From the NCBI GenBank assembly GCA_946494335.1, contig CAMMBV010000023.1, forward strand, positions 1 to 51,775: 51,775 bases of DNA, written 5' to 3'. The DNA is from an uncultured Ruminococcus sp. (GTDB lineage Bacteria; Bacillota; Clostridia; Lachnospirales; Lachnospiraceae). Below the pieces are notes generated by a model that did not search any database, had not been told where the DNA came from, and saw only the letters and a list, made by a program, of their open reading frames with translations. Both the position numbers and the translations under genes were made by a program. Below, one piece after another: positions 44,810 to 51,775 of the stretch (its first letter is position 1; the number at the start of each line of letters is the position of its first letter).

Positions 44810-45762
44810 TGAAGCAATCCTATACCCTTGATGAATATAATTCTGCCAGATCTGTGGTAGGCGATACAATCACAGCGCTGGCTGCAAAGGATAACAGAGT
44901 ATGGCTGCTGACACCGGATATCGGATTCGGGTGCAAGGATTTTAAAGAGCAGTATCCGGACCGCTTCATCGATACCGGAATCGCAGAGCAGAATGTAGTA
45001 GGAGTTTCTTCCGGTCTGGCCTACGACGGCAATATCCCCTTTATCATCGGAATGATGCCCTTTATGAGTATGCGGGCTCTGGAGCAGGTACGCACCGACG
45101 TCTGCTACCCCAATCTTCCGGTACGGATCATTGCCAACTACGCAGGACTTACGGGCAACGGCGGCTCTACGCACTATGCCATGGAGGATATGGCTCTGTA
45201 TTCCTCCCTGGTTAATATGACGGTATGTGCGGCCTCTGATCCGGTACAGCTTCGCCAGATTATCGAAAAGAGCCTGGATTACGAAGGGCCGCTGTCCATC
45301 CGTATCGACCCGGGAAAGGAAAATCGGATCCTCTATACGGACGATGCAAATTTTGAAATCGGAAAAGGATATACGGCAAGAGACGGAGAGGATATTACGG
45401 TTATTGCCTGCGGTGAGATGGTAAGTTATGCCCTTGGTCTTCATGAGGAAGCCAAAAAGCTGGGAATCAGCGTCCGTGTTATTGATATGTTTACCGTAAA
45501 ACCGCTGGATGAAGAGCTGGTTTTAAAAGCTGCAAAAGAAACGGGAAGACTGATTGTCTGGGAAGATCATCTGATGAAAAACGGACTGGCCAGTGCAGTG
45601 GCGGATACGCTCTGCGATCATGGCGTCAGCCCGAAATCCTTTAAACGTTTCGGCGTTCCCCAGGTATATCCCGGTTTTGGAAGCGCAGAAGAGTTATATC
45701 ATCTTTATGGCTACGATCTGGAAGCAGTACTGTCTTATGTGAAAGAATTATTTGGAAAATAA
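44809..45762 (+). CDS. transketolase, C-terminal subunit
   Basis: A 317-aa half with the pyrimidine-binding domain and the C-terminal domain. The glutamate that activates ThDP is in TGIAEQNVVGVSSGLA near 58-73. RTDVCYPNLPVRI and ITVIACGEMVSYALG mark the other family positions. Its ATG overlaps the stop of the N-terminal half, so the two are made together as a heterotetramer. The specific ketose donor is unknown. Confidence 0.93.
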   Translation: MKQSYTLDEYNSARSVVGDTITALAAKDNRVWLLTPDIGFGCKDFKEQYPDRFIDTGIAEQNVVGVSSGLAYDGNIPFIIGMMPFMSMRALEQVRTDVCYPNLPVRIIANYAGLTGNGGSTHYAMEDMALYSSLVNMTVCAASDPVQLRQIIEKSLDYEGPLSIRIDPGKENRILYTDDANFEIGKGYTARDGEDITVIACGEMVSYALGLHEEAKKLGISVRVIDMFTVKPLDEELVLKAAKETGRLIVWEDHLMKNGLASAVADTLCDHGVSPKSFKRFGVPQVYPGFGSAEELYHLYGYDLEAVLSYVKELFGK

Positions 45763-45773
45763 AGGAGAGATTT

Positions 45774-46928
45774 ATGAGTACATATATGTGGAATACCTTC
45801 TGTCCCACCCTTTTTGGAACCGGCGCTGCCCGTGAAACAGGCACAAAGGCGAAAGAACTGGGAATGAACCGGGTCATGGTCTGCACGGAAAAAGCGCTGT
45901 GCGAGTTTAAGGTTGCGACTCAGGTGATTGACGCTTTGAAAGAAGCGGGACTGGAAGTCTTTGTTTTTGATAAATGCAAAGCCGACGCGCCCAGCGATAT
46001 CTGTGATGAAGGCGCGGAATTTGTAAGAAACCATGAAATCGACGGAATCGTGGCGGTGGGAGGCGGAAGCACCCTGGATACTGCGAAGGCGGTGTGCATC
46101 ATTATCAGCCAGAACGGAACCACCATCCGGGATTACTATTCCATCGAAGAAGACGCCCATGAAATGAAACTGATCACCTTAAATACTACTTCCGGTACGG
46201 GGAGCGAGCTCTCTCAGTGGGCGGTGATCGGCGACGTGGAGACAGGAAGAAAAGAGATGCCGGTCTACAAACCGGATATGGCCATTGTGGATCCTGCTCT
46301 TACTTATTCCGTTCCGGCAGGCACTACGGCGGCTACCGGGATGGACGTGCTGGCTCACTGCGTGGAAGCCATCACCAACCGCAATTACAACCCTTACGGA
46401 TATATTTTTGGCAAAGAGGGCATACGCCTTACCATGAAATGGCTGCCGGTGGCGGTGAAAGAGCCGGAGAATAAAGTAGCCAGAGAGCAGATGTCCCTGG
46501 CTGCCAATCTGGGCGGCATGGCAATCTCAGCCTGCGGCTGCCAGATCGGCCACAGCTTTGCTCAGACCTTTGGCGCCATGAATCACATTCCGCACGGCCT
46601 GGGATGCGCCTGGGGCCTGCCCGGTGTCATGACCTACACGGCAAAATACGGCGAGCGGTCAAATCTGGAAATTGTGGCGGAAGCCATGGACGTCTCCTGG
46701 GACGATAATACCTCGACGATGGAGCTGGCGGATATGCTGGCGGGGAAGGTGATTGAGCTGATGCGCCAGCTTAAGATAAAATCCATCAAAGATCAGGGAT
46801 ACACCCTGGAGGATTGCCTGAAATCGGCGGACATCTTTGTCTATGACGGCGCTTTTGGAAATTCACCGGGAAATCCGGGGATGAAAGAAATCACAGATTA
46901 TATTGAATATACGTATAGCATCTATTGA
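45774..46928 (+). CDS. iron-dependent alcohol dehydrogenase
   Basis: A 384-aa group III dehydrogenase. GGGSTLDTAKAVC near 96 binds NAD(P), TTSGTGSE follows near 140, and metal ligands lie in GMDVLAHCVEA (Asp, His) and in SFAQTFGAMNHIPHGLGCAW (His). The family reduces aldehydes such as glycolaldehyde or lactaldehyde. Placed after a split transketolase, it may recycle NADH by reducing the short aldehyde product. AAAGGAG precedes the ATG. It is the last gene of the operon. Confidence 0.92.
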   Translation: MSTYMWNTFCPTLFGTGAARETGTKAKELGMNRVMVCTEKALCEFKVATQVIDALKEAGLEVFVFDKCKADAPSDICDEGAEFVRNHEIDGIVAVGGGSTLDTAKAVCIIISQNGTTIRDYYSIEEDAHEMKLITLNTTSGTGSELSQWAVIGDVETGRKEMPVYKPDMAIVDPALTYSVPAGTTAATGMDVLAHCVEAITNRNYNPYGYIFGKEGIRLTMKWLPVAVKEPENKVAREQMSLAANLGGMAISACGCQIGHSFAQTFGAMNHIPHGLGCAWGLPGVMTYTAKYGERSNLEIVAEAMDVSWDDNTSTMELADMLAGKVIELMRQLKIKSIKDQGYTLEDCLKSADIFVYDGAFGNSPGNPGMKEITDYIEYTYSIY

Positions 46929-46942
46929 TGACAGACAGGGAA

Positions 46943-46971
46943 AGAGCTCTTCGGTTCATTCGAAGAGCTCT
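46943..46971. repeat. hairpin repeat, copy A
   Basis: Eleven-bp arms AGAGCTCTTCG/CGAAGAGCTCT with loop GTTCATT. It lies 15 bp after the iron dehydrogenase and likely ends that operon, although the next bases are not T-rich. The same 28-nt core recurs exactly at 48038. A diverged partial copy (CGGTTCCTTCGAGGGG region) is at 46988-47010. The rest of 46972-47094 shows no gene. Confidence 0.8.
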
Positions 46972-47094
46972 CAGACTGTAGATGAAGTCTCCGGTTCCTT
47001 CGAGGGGCGACCGAAATTTTCACAATACTGCTTACAAAGCAAAAGATTTGACAGAACCTCCTTTCTCATATTGTTGCAAAAGGTGTGCCTGTTT

Positions 47095-47265
47095 CTATTT
47101 CTGATGGTATGGGATCAATTCTTCTTCTGTATACCAGTTTTGCTGAACACCGCTGAAACGAACAAGGTATTTTTCCGCCTTTGTGTCCACGGCAACAATT
47201 GTGCCAACAACAGGAAATGTCCCCAGTTTCGCGTAGACTGCATCGCCGATTTGATATTTTTCCAT
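47095..47265 (-). CDS. 56-aa hypothetical protein, small SH3/KOW-like
   Basis: A short protein not recognised by name. It reads like a single beta-barrel domain: IGDAVYAKLG, VVGTIVAVDTK, YLVRFSG and EELIPY form a strand pattern like SH3, Tudor or KOW folds, often used to bind proteins or nucleic acids. No signal peptide or membrane segment. ATG 47265 has GGGAGG at good spacing, supporting real translation; the frame is open to 47325 without a better start. It is divergent from a TetR gene and shares its promoter region, so it may be the target of that regulator. Confidence 0.6.
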   Translation of the reverse strand: MEKYQIGDAVYAKLGTFPVVGTIVAVDTKAEKYLVRFSGVQQNWYTEEELIPYHQK

Positions 47266-47343
47266 TGTACGACCTCCCTTCAAAATAAAATCATTGCTAT
47301 CCGATTGCAGGTTAAGCAAGTTCATGCTATATTTTATAAGACG

Positions 47344-47370
47344 ATAGTCTAATATTCAATGAACGACTAT
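47344..47370. promoter_or_regulatory. possible TetR operator, site 1
   Basis: ATAGTC (47344-47349) and GACTAT (47365-47370) form a dyad with a 15-bp centre in the TetR/small-protein intergenic region. Confidence 0.4.
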
Positions 47371-47375
47371 TATCA

Positions 47376-47395
47376 AGTGTCAATAAATAGACACT
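47376..47395. promoter_or_regulatory. possible TetR operator, site 2
   Basis: AGTGTC and GACACT, 6-bp arms separated by AATAAATA, 37 bp before the TetR start. Confidence 0.45.
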
Positions 47396-47431
47396 CCGTC
47401 TGTTTTGTTCATTATGTGGGAGGAGACGATC

Positions 47432-48022
47432 ATGGGAAATAAATCCGATTTACGGATTTCCAAAACACTTCGATTCATCAACAACGCCTTTATGGAATTG
47501 ATCACAAAAAAGCCCGTTTATAAAATTACTGTTACGGAACTGGCACAGAAAGCAGAAATCAGCAAAGGGACATTTTACCTGCACTATTTGGATATCTTTG
47601 ATTTATACAATCAATTGGTCAATGAAACGGTCGTGAAAATAGCCGGAAGTTTTAATCCTTACCCGGATTTATTCACTGATCCGGAATCCTTTGTCCGAAC
47701 ATTCATGTTTTCGCAAATTGCGCCGTTTGGCAAAACGCTGACTGCCGGGGAATGCGCGTTGCTTCTTGAAAGAAACATAAAATATTGTTCCGATTACCCG
47801 CAATGTTTTATAGAGGCATTTCGAGTGCAAATATACAATGTGGGGAAACTGGTCCCTTGTGAAGAAAATGATATAAAATTAGACTTTTTGCTGAATGGTA
47901 TGCTGTCAATTATTATCAAGTACAGATCATTGGGCAATGAAAATACGAGCCAAATAGATTTTATTGTGAAATATTTATCTGCCGTTGTGAAGGAAACGTT
48001 TCCGGAATTTTATGGGACTTAG
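47432..48022 (+). CDS. TetR family transcriptional regulator
   Basis: A 196-aa regulator. The N-terminal HTH has TLRFINNAFMELITKKPVYK then ITVTELAQKAEISKGTFYLH, the classical TetR DNA-binding segment. The C-terminal ligand domain is not recognised. GGGAGGAG precedes ATG 47432. The gene is visibly more AT-rich than its neighbours, and with the 56-aa gene it is bracketed by two identical hairpins, which points to later acquisition. Confidence 0.87.
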   Translation: MGNKSDLRISKTLRFINNAFMELITKKPVYKITVTELAQKAEISKGTFYLHYLDIFDLYNQLVNETVVKIAGSFNPYPDLFTDPESFVRTFMFSQIAPFGKTLTAGECALLLERNIKYCSDYPQCFIEAFRVQIYNVGKLVPCEENDIKLDFLLNGMLSIIIKYRSLGNENTSQIDFIVKYLSAVVKETFPEFYGT

Positions 48023-48037
48023 ATTTCTATACCTTCG

Positions 48038-48068
48038 GAGCTCTTCGGTTCATTCGAAGAGCTCTTTT
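48038..48068. terminator. hairpin repeat, copy B (terminator)
   Basis: GAGCTCTTCG (48038-48047) and CGAAGAGCTC (48055-48064) around GTTCATT, followed by TTTTG. It is identical in stem and loop to copy A at 46943-46971. It can end TetR transcription and, on the minus strand, lies after the AEC gene. Confidence 0.8.
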
Positions 48069-48091
48069 GTCAGCAGAAAATCTGTCATCTG

Positions 48092-49033
48092 TCAGGAAAT
48101 GAATCCCATGGCTTTCAGTCCCCAGATCAACAGGAAGATGGTGACGATGCAGCAGGCGGAAGTGGTGGCCACGATTTCACCGGCCAATTCTGCGTTCCCG
48201 CCCATGGACTGGGCCATGGGGCTGGAAGCTACCGCTGTGGGGGAGGCGAAAGCGGCCAGCAAAGCTACCAGCTCCACATCCCGGTATCCCAGAAGGATAC
48301 CGATGGCAAGACAGGTCACAGGCACCACAATCAGGCGCCCCAGGACGGTGACGGCCAGCTTCTTTTTGTGGCCGCGCATGCTGGTAAATGACAGCATGCC
48401 GCCCAGACAGATGAGGGCCAGGGGAGAAGCCATTTCTCCCATCTGTGCCAGAGTATCTTCGATCAGTCCGGGCAGCGGAATGCGAAACAGCGAAAAAATG
48501 ATGCCCGCAACTCCGCCGATGACCAGCGGATTGGTGAGAATTCCCTTTACGGCGTGGCGGATATTGGCCTTCTCTCCCCGAAAGGCTTCAAACAGTATAA
48601 CGGACAGAATATTATATTCCGGAATGACGAAGGCGGAGATGGCCGCGATAACTCCGATATCATGTTCCGGATAAATGCTGGCACCGATGGTCATCCCAAA
48701 GAGAACCAGATTGCTGCGGTAGATTCCCTGAATCATGACGGAGGCGTCCCGCCTGGTCTTTACGAAACGGGGCACCAGGAAGCACAGCAGCAGAAATACG
48801 ATGAGAACGGACGCCGCTGTATAGAAAAGCAGAGGAACGTTCAGCGCTGTGGTGAAATCGGACTGGTAGATATTGATAAACAGCATGATGGGAATAAATA
48901 TCTTAAAGATCATGCCGTTTAAGGATTTAAAAACTGACACCTCAAGGATGCCGGCCTTTCGGATGACGCCGCCCGCCAGCATATAGATAAAAAGCGGAAA
49001 TACGACGGTGAACGCCAGTATCAGATGTTCCAT
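48092..49033 (-). CDS. AEC family transporter
   Basis: A 313-aa membrane protein of the auxin-efflux-carrier family with about ten hydrophobic segments. The first (LILAFTVVFPLFIYMLAGGVIRK) and the family pattern PLALICLGGMLSF near 215 and FASPTAVASSPMAQ near 265 are typical. Bacterial members move organic acids such as malate or malonate. ATG 49033 has AAAGGAGG upstream; the longer frame to 49186 is not supported. Divergent from the CoA-transferase gene, with which it may share regulation. Confidence 0.88.
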   Translation of the reverse strand: MEHLILAFTVVFPLFIYMLAGGVIRKAGILEVSVFKSLNGMIFKIFIPIMLFINIYQSDFTTALNVPLLFYTAASVLIVFLLLCFLVPRFVKTRRDASVMIQGIYRSNLVLFGMTIGASIYPEHDIGVIAAISAFVIPEYNILSVILFEAFRGEKANIRHAVKGILTNPLVIGGVAGIIFSLFRIPLPGLIEDTLAQMGEMASPLALICLGGMLSFTSMRGHKKKLAVTVLGRLIVVPVTCLAIGILLGYRDVELVALLAAFASPTAVASSPMAQSMGGNAELAGEIVATTSACCIVTIFLLIWGLKAMGFIS

Positions 49034-49133
49034 TTCATGGCCTCCTTTATCAAGGGTAATCAAAGGCAGAATGCCGCTGGAAATTATTTTACGCCAATCT
49101 GCCCGGGATGGCAACAGAAACTGCGAAACCGAC

Positions 49134-49163
49134 TTGCATGATAGAATTACTCTATGATATACT
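49134..49163 (+). promoter_or_regulatory. promoter of the CoA-transferase gene
   Basis: TTGCAT (49134-49139), an 18-bp spacer and TATACT (49158-49163) with an extended TGA before it. Confidence 0.75.
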
Positions 49164-49212
49164 TTTCTTAATGTGAGTCGGGGCAAAGAACCCTGCGCGA
49201 TAGGAGGATATT

Positions 49213-50556
49213 ATGGATTTACAGAAAGTTTATAAAGAGAAGCTGACCACGGCGGAAGAGGCTGTAAAAGTTGTTCAGTCCGGAGACTGGCTGGATTGGG
49301 GCTGGTGTACCGGAACACCGGATGCTCTGGATAAAGCTATGGCGAAAAGGATGCCGCAGCTTCATGACATTAAAATCCGCGGCGGTATTTTGCTGAAAGT
49401 GCCGGAGATCTTTAAAATTGAAAATGCTCCGGAGCATTTCTGCTGGAATTCCTGGCATATGAGCGGAATCGAAAGAAAAGCCATCGCTGCGGGAATCGCC
49501 TATTACGGCCCCATCCGTTATTCTGAACTGCCCCGCTATTACCGGGATCTGGACTGCCCGTCTGATGTTGTAATGATTCAGGTAGCGCCCATGGACTCCA
49601 GGGGATACTTCAGTTTTGGACCCAATGCATCCCATCTGGAAGCGGTGTGTCAGAGAGCAAAAACCATCATCGTGGAAGTGAATGAAAAAATGCCTTACTG
49701 CTGGGGCGGTGACAGCAGCGCTGTTCATATTACGAAAGTGGACATGATCGTGGAGGGAGAAAACCCGGATATCCTGGAAATGAAAGGTTCCGACGTGATG
49801 ACGGAAGTGGATAAAAAGGTTGCCGAATATATCCTGGAAGAAATTCCCGACGGCGCCTGCCTGCAGCTGGGTATCGGCGGTATGCCAAACGCGGTGGGCA
49901 AACTGATTGCAGAGTCTGATCTTAAAGATCTGGGCGTGCACACGGAAATGTACGTGGACGCTTATGTGGAGATGGCAAAGGCCGGAAAGATCAACGGAAC
50001 CAGAAAGAACATTGATACCAACAAACAGGTTTACGCTTTTGCGGCCGGAAGCCAGGAACTGTATGATTACATCGACAATAATCCGGAGATGTACAGCGCT
50101 TCCGTAGGGTATGTAAATGACGTGCGGACTGTTTCCGCTCTTGATAATTTCATGTCCATCAACAATGCGGTCAATATCGACCTGTTCGGCCAGGTAAATG
50201 CAGAATCCGCAGGAACAAAGCACATCAGCGGCGCAGGCGGACAGCTGGATTTTGTGCTGGGCGCTTATCTGTCCAAGGGCGGAAAGAGCTTTATCTGCTG
50301 TTCCTCCACCTTTACGGACAAAGCCGGAAATCTGCAGTCCAGAATCCTTCCGGTACTGGATAATGGTTCCATCGTGACGGATACGAGAACCAATACGCAT
50401 TTTGTAGTGACGGAATTTGGAAAGGTGAATTTAAAAGGATTGTCCACCTGGCAAAGATGTGAAAAACTGATTTCCATCGCTCATCCGGAATTCAGAGATC
50501 AGCTGATTAAGGATGCGGAGAAAATGAAAATCTGGAGAGCAAGCAACAAACGGTGA
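49213..50556 (+). CDS. but: butyryl-CoA:acetate CoA-transferase-like
   Basis: A 447-aa family I CoA-transferase of the Cat1/AbfT/But type. The length equals that of Roseburia-type But (about 446-448). CoA-site glycine motif [11 protein letters not shown] is near 217 and the catalytic Glu is in [10 protein letters not shown] near 240; GSGGQ-like GAGGQLDFV is near 343. It would move CoA from butyryl-CoA to acetate in the last step of butyrate formation. 4-hydroxybutyrate CoA-transferase is the main alternative, since the two are close. It is monocistronic with its own promoter. TAGGAGG precedes the ATG. Confidence 0.8.
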   Translation: MDLQKVYKEKLTTAEEAVKVVQSGDWLDWGWCTGTPDALDKAMAKRMPQLHDIKIRGGILLKVPEIFKIENAPEHFCWNSWHMSGIERKAIAAGIAYYGPIRYSELPRYYRDLDCPSDVVMIQVAPMDSRGYFSFGPNASHLEAVCQRAKTIIVEVNEKMPYCWGGDSSAVHITKVDMIVEGENPDILEMKGSDVMTEVDKKVAEYILEEIPDGACLQLGIGGMPNAVGKLIAESDLKDLGVHTEMYVDAYVEMAKAGKINGTRKNIDTNKQVYAFAAGSQELYDYIDNNPEMYSASVGYVNDVRTVSALDNFMSINNAVNIDLFGQVNAESAGTKHISGAGGQLDFVLGAYLSKGGKSFICCSSTFTDKAGNLQSRILPVLDNGSIVTDTRTNTHFVVTEFGKVNLKGLSTWQRCEKLISIAHPEFRDQLIKDAEKMKIWRASNKR

Positions 50557-50886
50557 TAACAAAAAGAAAAGGCGGCGCGGGAGAGAGAAACTCCGGCGCC
50601 GTTGCATATTCGTCCAGAAAAAACCCCTGTAAAGGAGGAGAGCCGGCATTAAAAAATGCCGGCCATATGAAAAAGGTTATCTATATAAATGGTAATTATT
50701 GTTAGGCGAGGATCAACAATCATTCAGCGTCATCAGCATTTGAATAACCGCCGCCCTCTTTGTTATGTTAGTTATTATATGCGGGAAATGTGAGCATATT
50801 GTGACCAGATGTTAAAAGAATTATAAAGACTTTCTGAAGAAACAATAGGAAAGAAAGTAAAAATGTATAAACTCCCGGGCAGGAGT
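50557..50886. other. 330-bp gap with several hairpins, no gene
   Basis: It contains a GC-rich hairpin after but (50573-50601, CGGCGC/GCGCCG plus GGAG/CTCC), a perfect 9-bp hairpin GCCGGCATT/AATGCCGGC (50642-50663) with no T-tract, and ATTGTT/AACAAT around 50697-50719. No open frame with a ribosome site is convincing. Confidence 0.6.
50573..50601 (+). terminator. probable terminator of the CoA-transferase gene
   Basis: CGGCGC-GGAG pairs with CTCC-GCGCCG across one mismatch, loop AGAGAAA. The tail GTTGCATATTCG is poor in T, so efficiency is uncertain. Confidence 0.55.
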
Positions 50887-50893
50887 TTATACA
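50864..50893 (-). terminator. terminator of the MgtC-family gene
   Basis: Perfect 12-bp arms TGTATAAACTCC and GGAGTTTATACA around CGGGCA. On the minus strand it is followed by a T-rich stretch. The stop codon lies in the stem. Confidence 0.85.
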
Positions 50894-51561
50894 TCAATGG
50901 AAATAATTTCGGGTGTATCTTTCAACAGGGAAACGATATCCTCTAATTTGTAGCTGAAAGGGAATTTTACATATAATTCTATCTTTAACCTGTGATTTTT
51001 CAGACGGGCCACGCTGATGCTGGAAATTTTGATTTTTTTAACGGTAAAAATACGGTGCAGAAGTGCATTTACGTCTTCCGTGTCGTCTATCAGTATTACA
51101 ATCCGCTCCACAGTGGGCATCTGTCCGATGCGGGGAATTTTATGGTAGCAGAACTGAAGCAGAAGAAATAAAGCGGTACACAGTATACCCAACAGATAAA
51201 GGCCGGCGCCGATGGCGCTGCCGATACCCACGGTAGCCCAGATGCTGGCGGCAGTTACCAGGCCGCTTACATTCATTTTTCTGGTAAAGATAACTCCGGC
51301 GCCAAGAAATCCTATGGCTGTCACGATACTGGCTGCAATACGGGAAGGATCCAGCGAGATATTGGAACGGTTCAGTACGTCATAGAAGCCGTATTTGGAT
51401 ATAATCATCATCAAAGCCGAAGTCAGAGCCACGATGGAATAGGTGCGGACGCCAGCCAACTTCATATTATTTTCCCTTTCAAGACCGACACACAGACCGC
51501 AGAGTGTGGCGACGATAATTCGGATCAGATATTCTCTCTGCTGTAAAAGGAAATATTCCAT
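50887..51561 (-). CDS. MgtC/SapB family membrane protein
   Basis: A 224-aa protein. The N-terminal two thirds hold about five membrane segments with the family signature VATLCGLCVGLERENN, AGVRTYSIVAL, IGFLGAGVIF and GLVTAASIWATVGIG. The C-terminal 75 residues form a soluble ACT-like domain (VERIVILIDD, LKIELYVKF). Family members are linked to Mg2+ stress and to control of ATP synthase or PI metabolism; the function here is not known. I saw no Mg2+ riboswitch upstream. Confidence 0.92.
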   Translation of the reverse strand: MEYFLLQQREYLIRIIVATLCGLCVGLERENNMKLAGVRTYSIVALTSALMMIISKYGFYDVLNRSNISLDPSRIAASIVTAIGFLGAGVIFTRKMNVSGLVTAASIWATVGIGSAIGAGLYLLGILCTALFLLLQFCYHKIPRIGQMPTVERIVILIDDTEDVNALLHRIFTVKKIKISSISVARLKNHRLKIELYVKFPFSYKLEDIVSLLKDTPEIISIDV

Positions 51562-51679
51562 GATAACACCTCCCGACAGTGATTTTGGATTTTCTTTTAT
51601 TATAAAATCAGCAGTGCGTCTTTACAAGAAAAAAAGAGAGTCCGTGATTTAAAAAATTTAAAAAATTTTAAAAAAGCTG

Positions 51680-51708
51680 TTGACAAAAAGTGGTTTGTGA
51701 TATAAAAT
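51680..51708 (+). promoter_or_regulatory. promoter of tRNA-Gly
   Basis: TTGACA (51680-51685), a 17-bp spacer and TAAAAT (51703-51708), 13 bp before the tRNA. Confidence 0.8.
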
Positions 51709-51721
51709 GAATTTTGTTGTT

Positions 51722-51775
51722 GCGGGTGTAGTTCAATGGTAGAACACTAGCCTTCCAAGCTAGATACGTGGGTTC
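51722..51775 (+). tRNA. tRNA-Gly(TCC), 3' end cut by window
   Basis: GCGGGTG acceptor strand, a D arm, anticodon stem CTAGC/GCTAG around CTTCCAA (anticodon TCC), then the start of the T arm. The window ends inside the T arm. Confidence 0.93.

Noticed and set aside
39466-46928. Sulfoquinovose transketolase pathway
   Set aside because: Split transketolase and an isomerase are present, but there is no sulfoquinovosidase, sulfonate exporter or sulfo-lactaldehyde enzyme set that I can recognise.
51562-51720. Mg2+-sensing riboswitch upstream of the MgtC-family gene
   Set aside because: No long structured leader or terminator is seen, and the space is shared with the divergent tRNA promoter.

Overview
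The window looks like the chromosome of a low-to-moderate GC, Gram-positive anaerobe of the Lachnospiraceae (Clostridium cluster XIVa) type. The signs are strong AGGAGG ribosome sites, a type III and a type I glutamine synthetase together, a clostridial ANTAR antiterminator, an archaeal-type AspRS paired with GatCAB, tRNA genes without an encoded CCA, and a butyryl-CoA:acetate CoA-transferase of the kind found in gut butyrate producers. No phage, IS element or CRISPR array was seen.

Layout. 1-324: end of a tRNA-Val, a broken tRNA-Leu 5' half and an intact tRNA-Leu(TAA). 613-5668: an ECF-type ABC transporter (S component, fused double ATPase, T component) with a PHP-domain phosphoesterase and an RpiR regulator. 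5831-7317: an AraC regulator and a CatA-like acetyltransferase. 7419-25487: a glutamine-nitrogen hub. glnN-purF run leftward; pyrG-gltB-gltD and glnA-ANTAR-aspS2-gatCAB run rightward. Almost every product makes or uses glutamine. The three promoters of this hub each make a short leader with an A1/G4 hexaloop hairpin overlapping or adjoining an intrinsic terminator, which suggests control by the ANTAR protein encoded beside glnA.

25547-30623 is the most unusual stretch: a short-chain dehydrogenase, a LuxR regulator, a PanB-like enzyme lacking the canonical metal ligands, a divergent GroEL paralog with an insertion, and a small protein resembling only the C-terminal domain of trigger factor. 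A repeated 18-bp dyad (ATACTNAAAATTNAGTAT) precedes these genes. In three promoters it ends exactly 22 bp before the -10 box, so the locus appears to be one LuxR-activated unit. I know of no described system with this composition.

30709-38331: a LacI-controlled operon (SDR, ribose-type ABC transporter, TIM-barrel isomerase, zinc alcohol dehydrogenase). 38396-46928: an AraC-controlled operon (GPH symporter, TIM-barrel isomerase, Gfo/Idh dehydrogenase, zinc dehydrogenase, split transketolase, iron alcohol dehydrogenase), probably for an uncommon sugar or polyol. 46943-48064: a small AT-rich islet (56-aa protein plus TetR) bracketed by two identical hairpins. 48092-51561: an AEC transporter, the CoA-transferase and an MgtC-family membrane protein. 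The window ends inside a tRNA-Gly(TCC).
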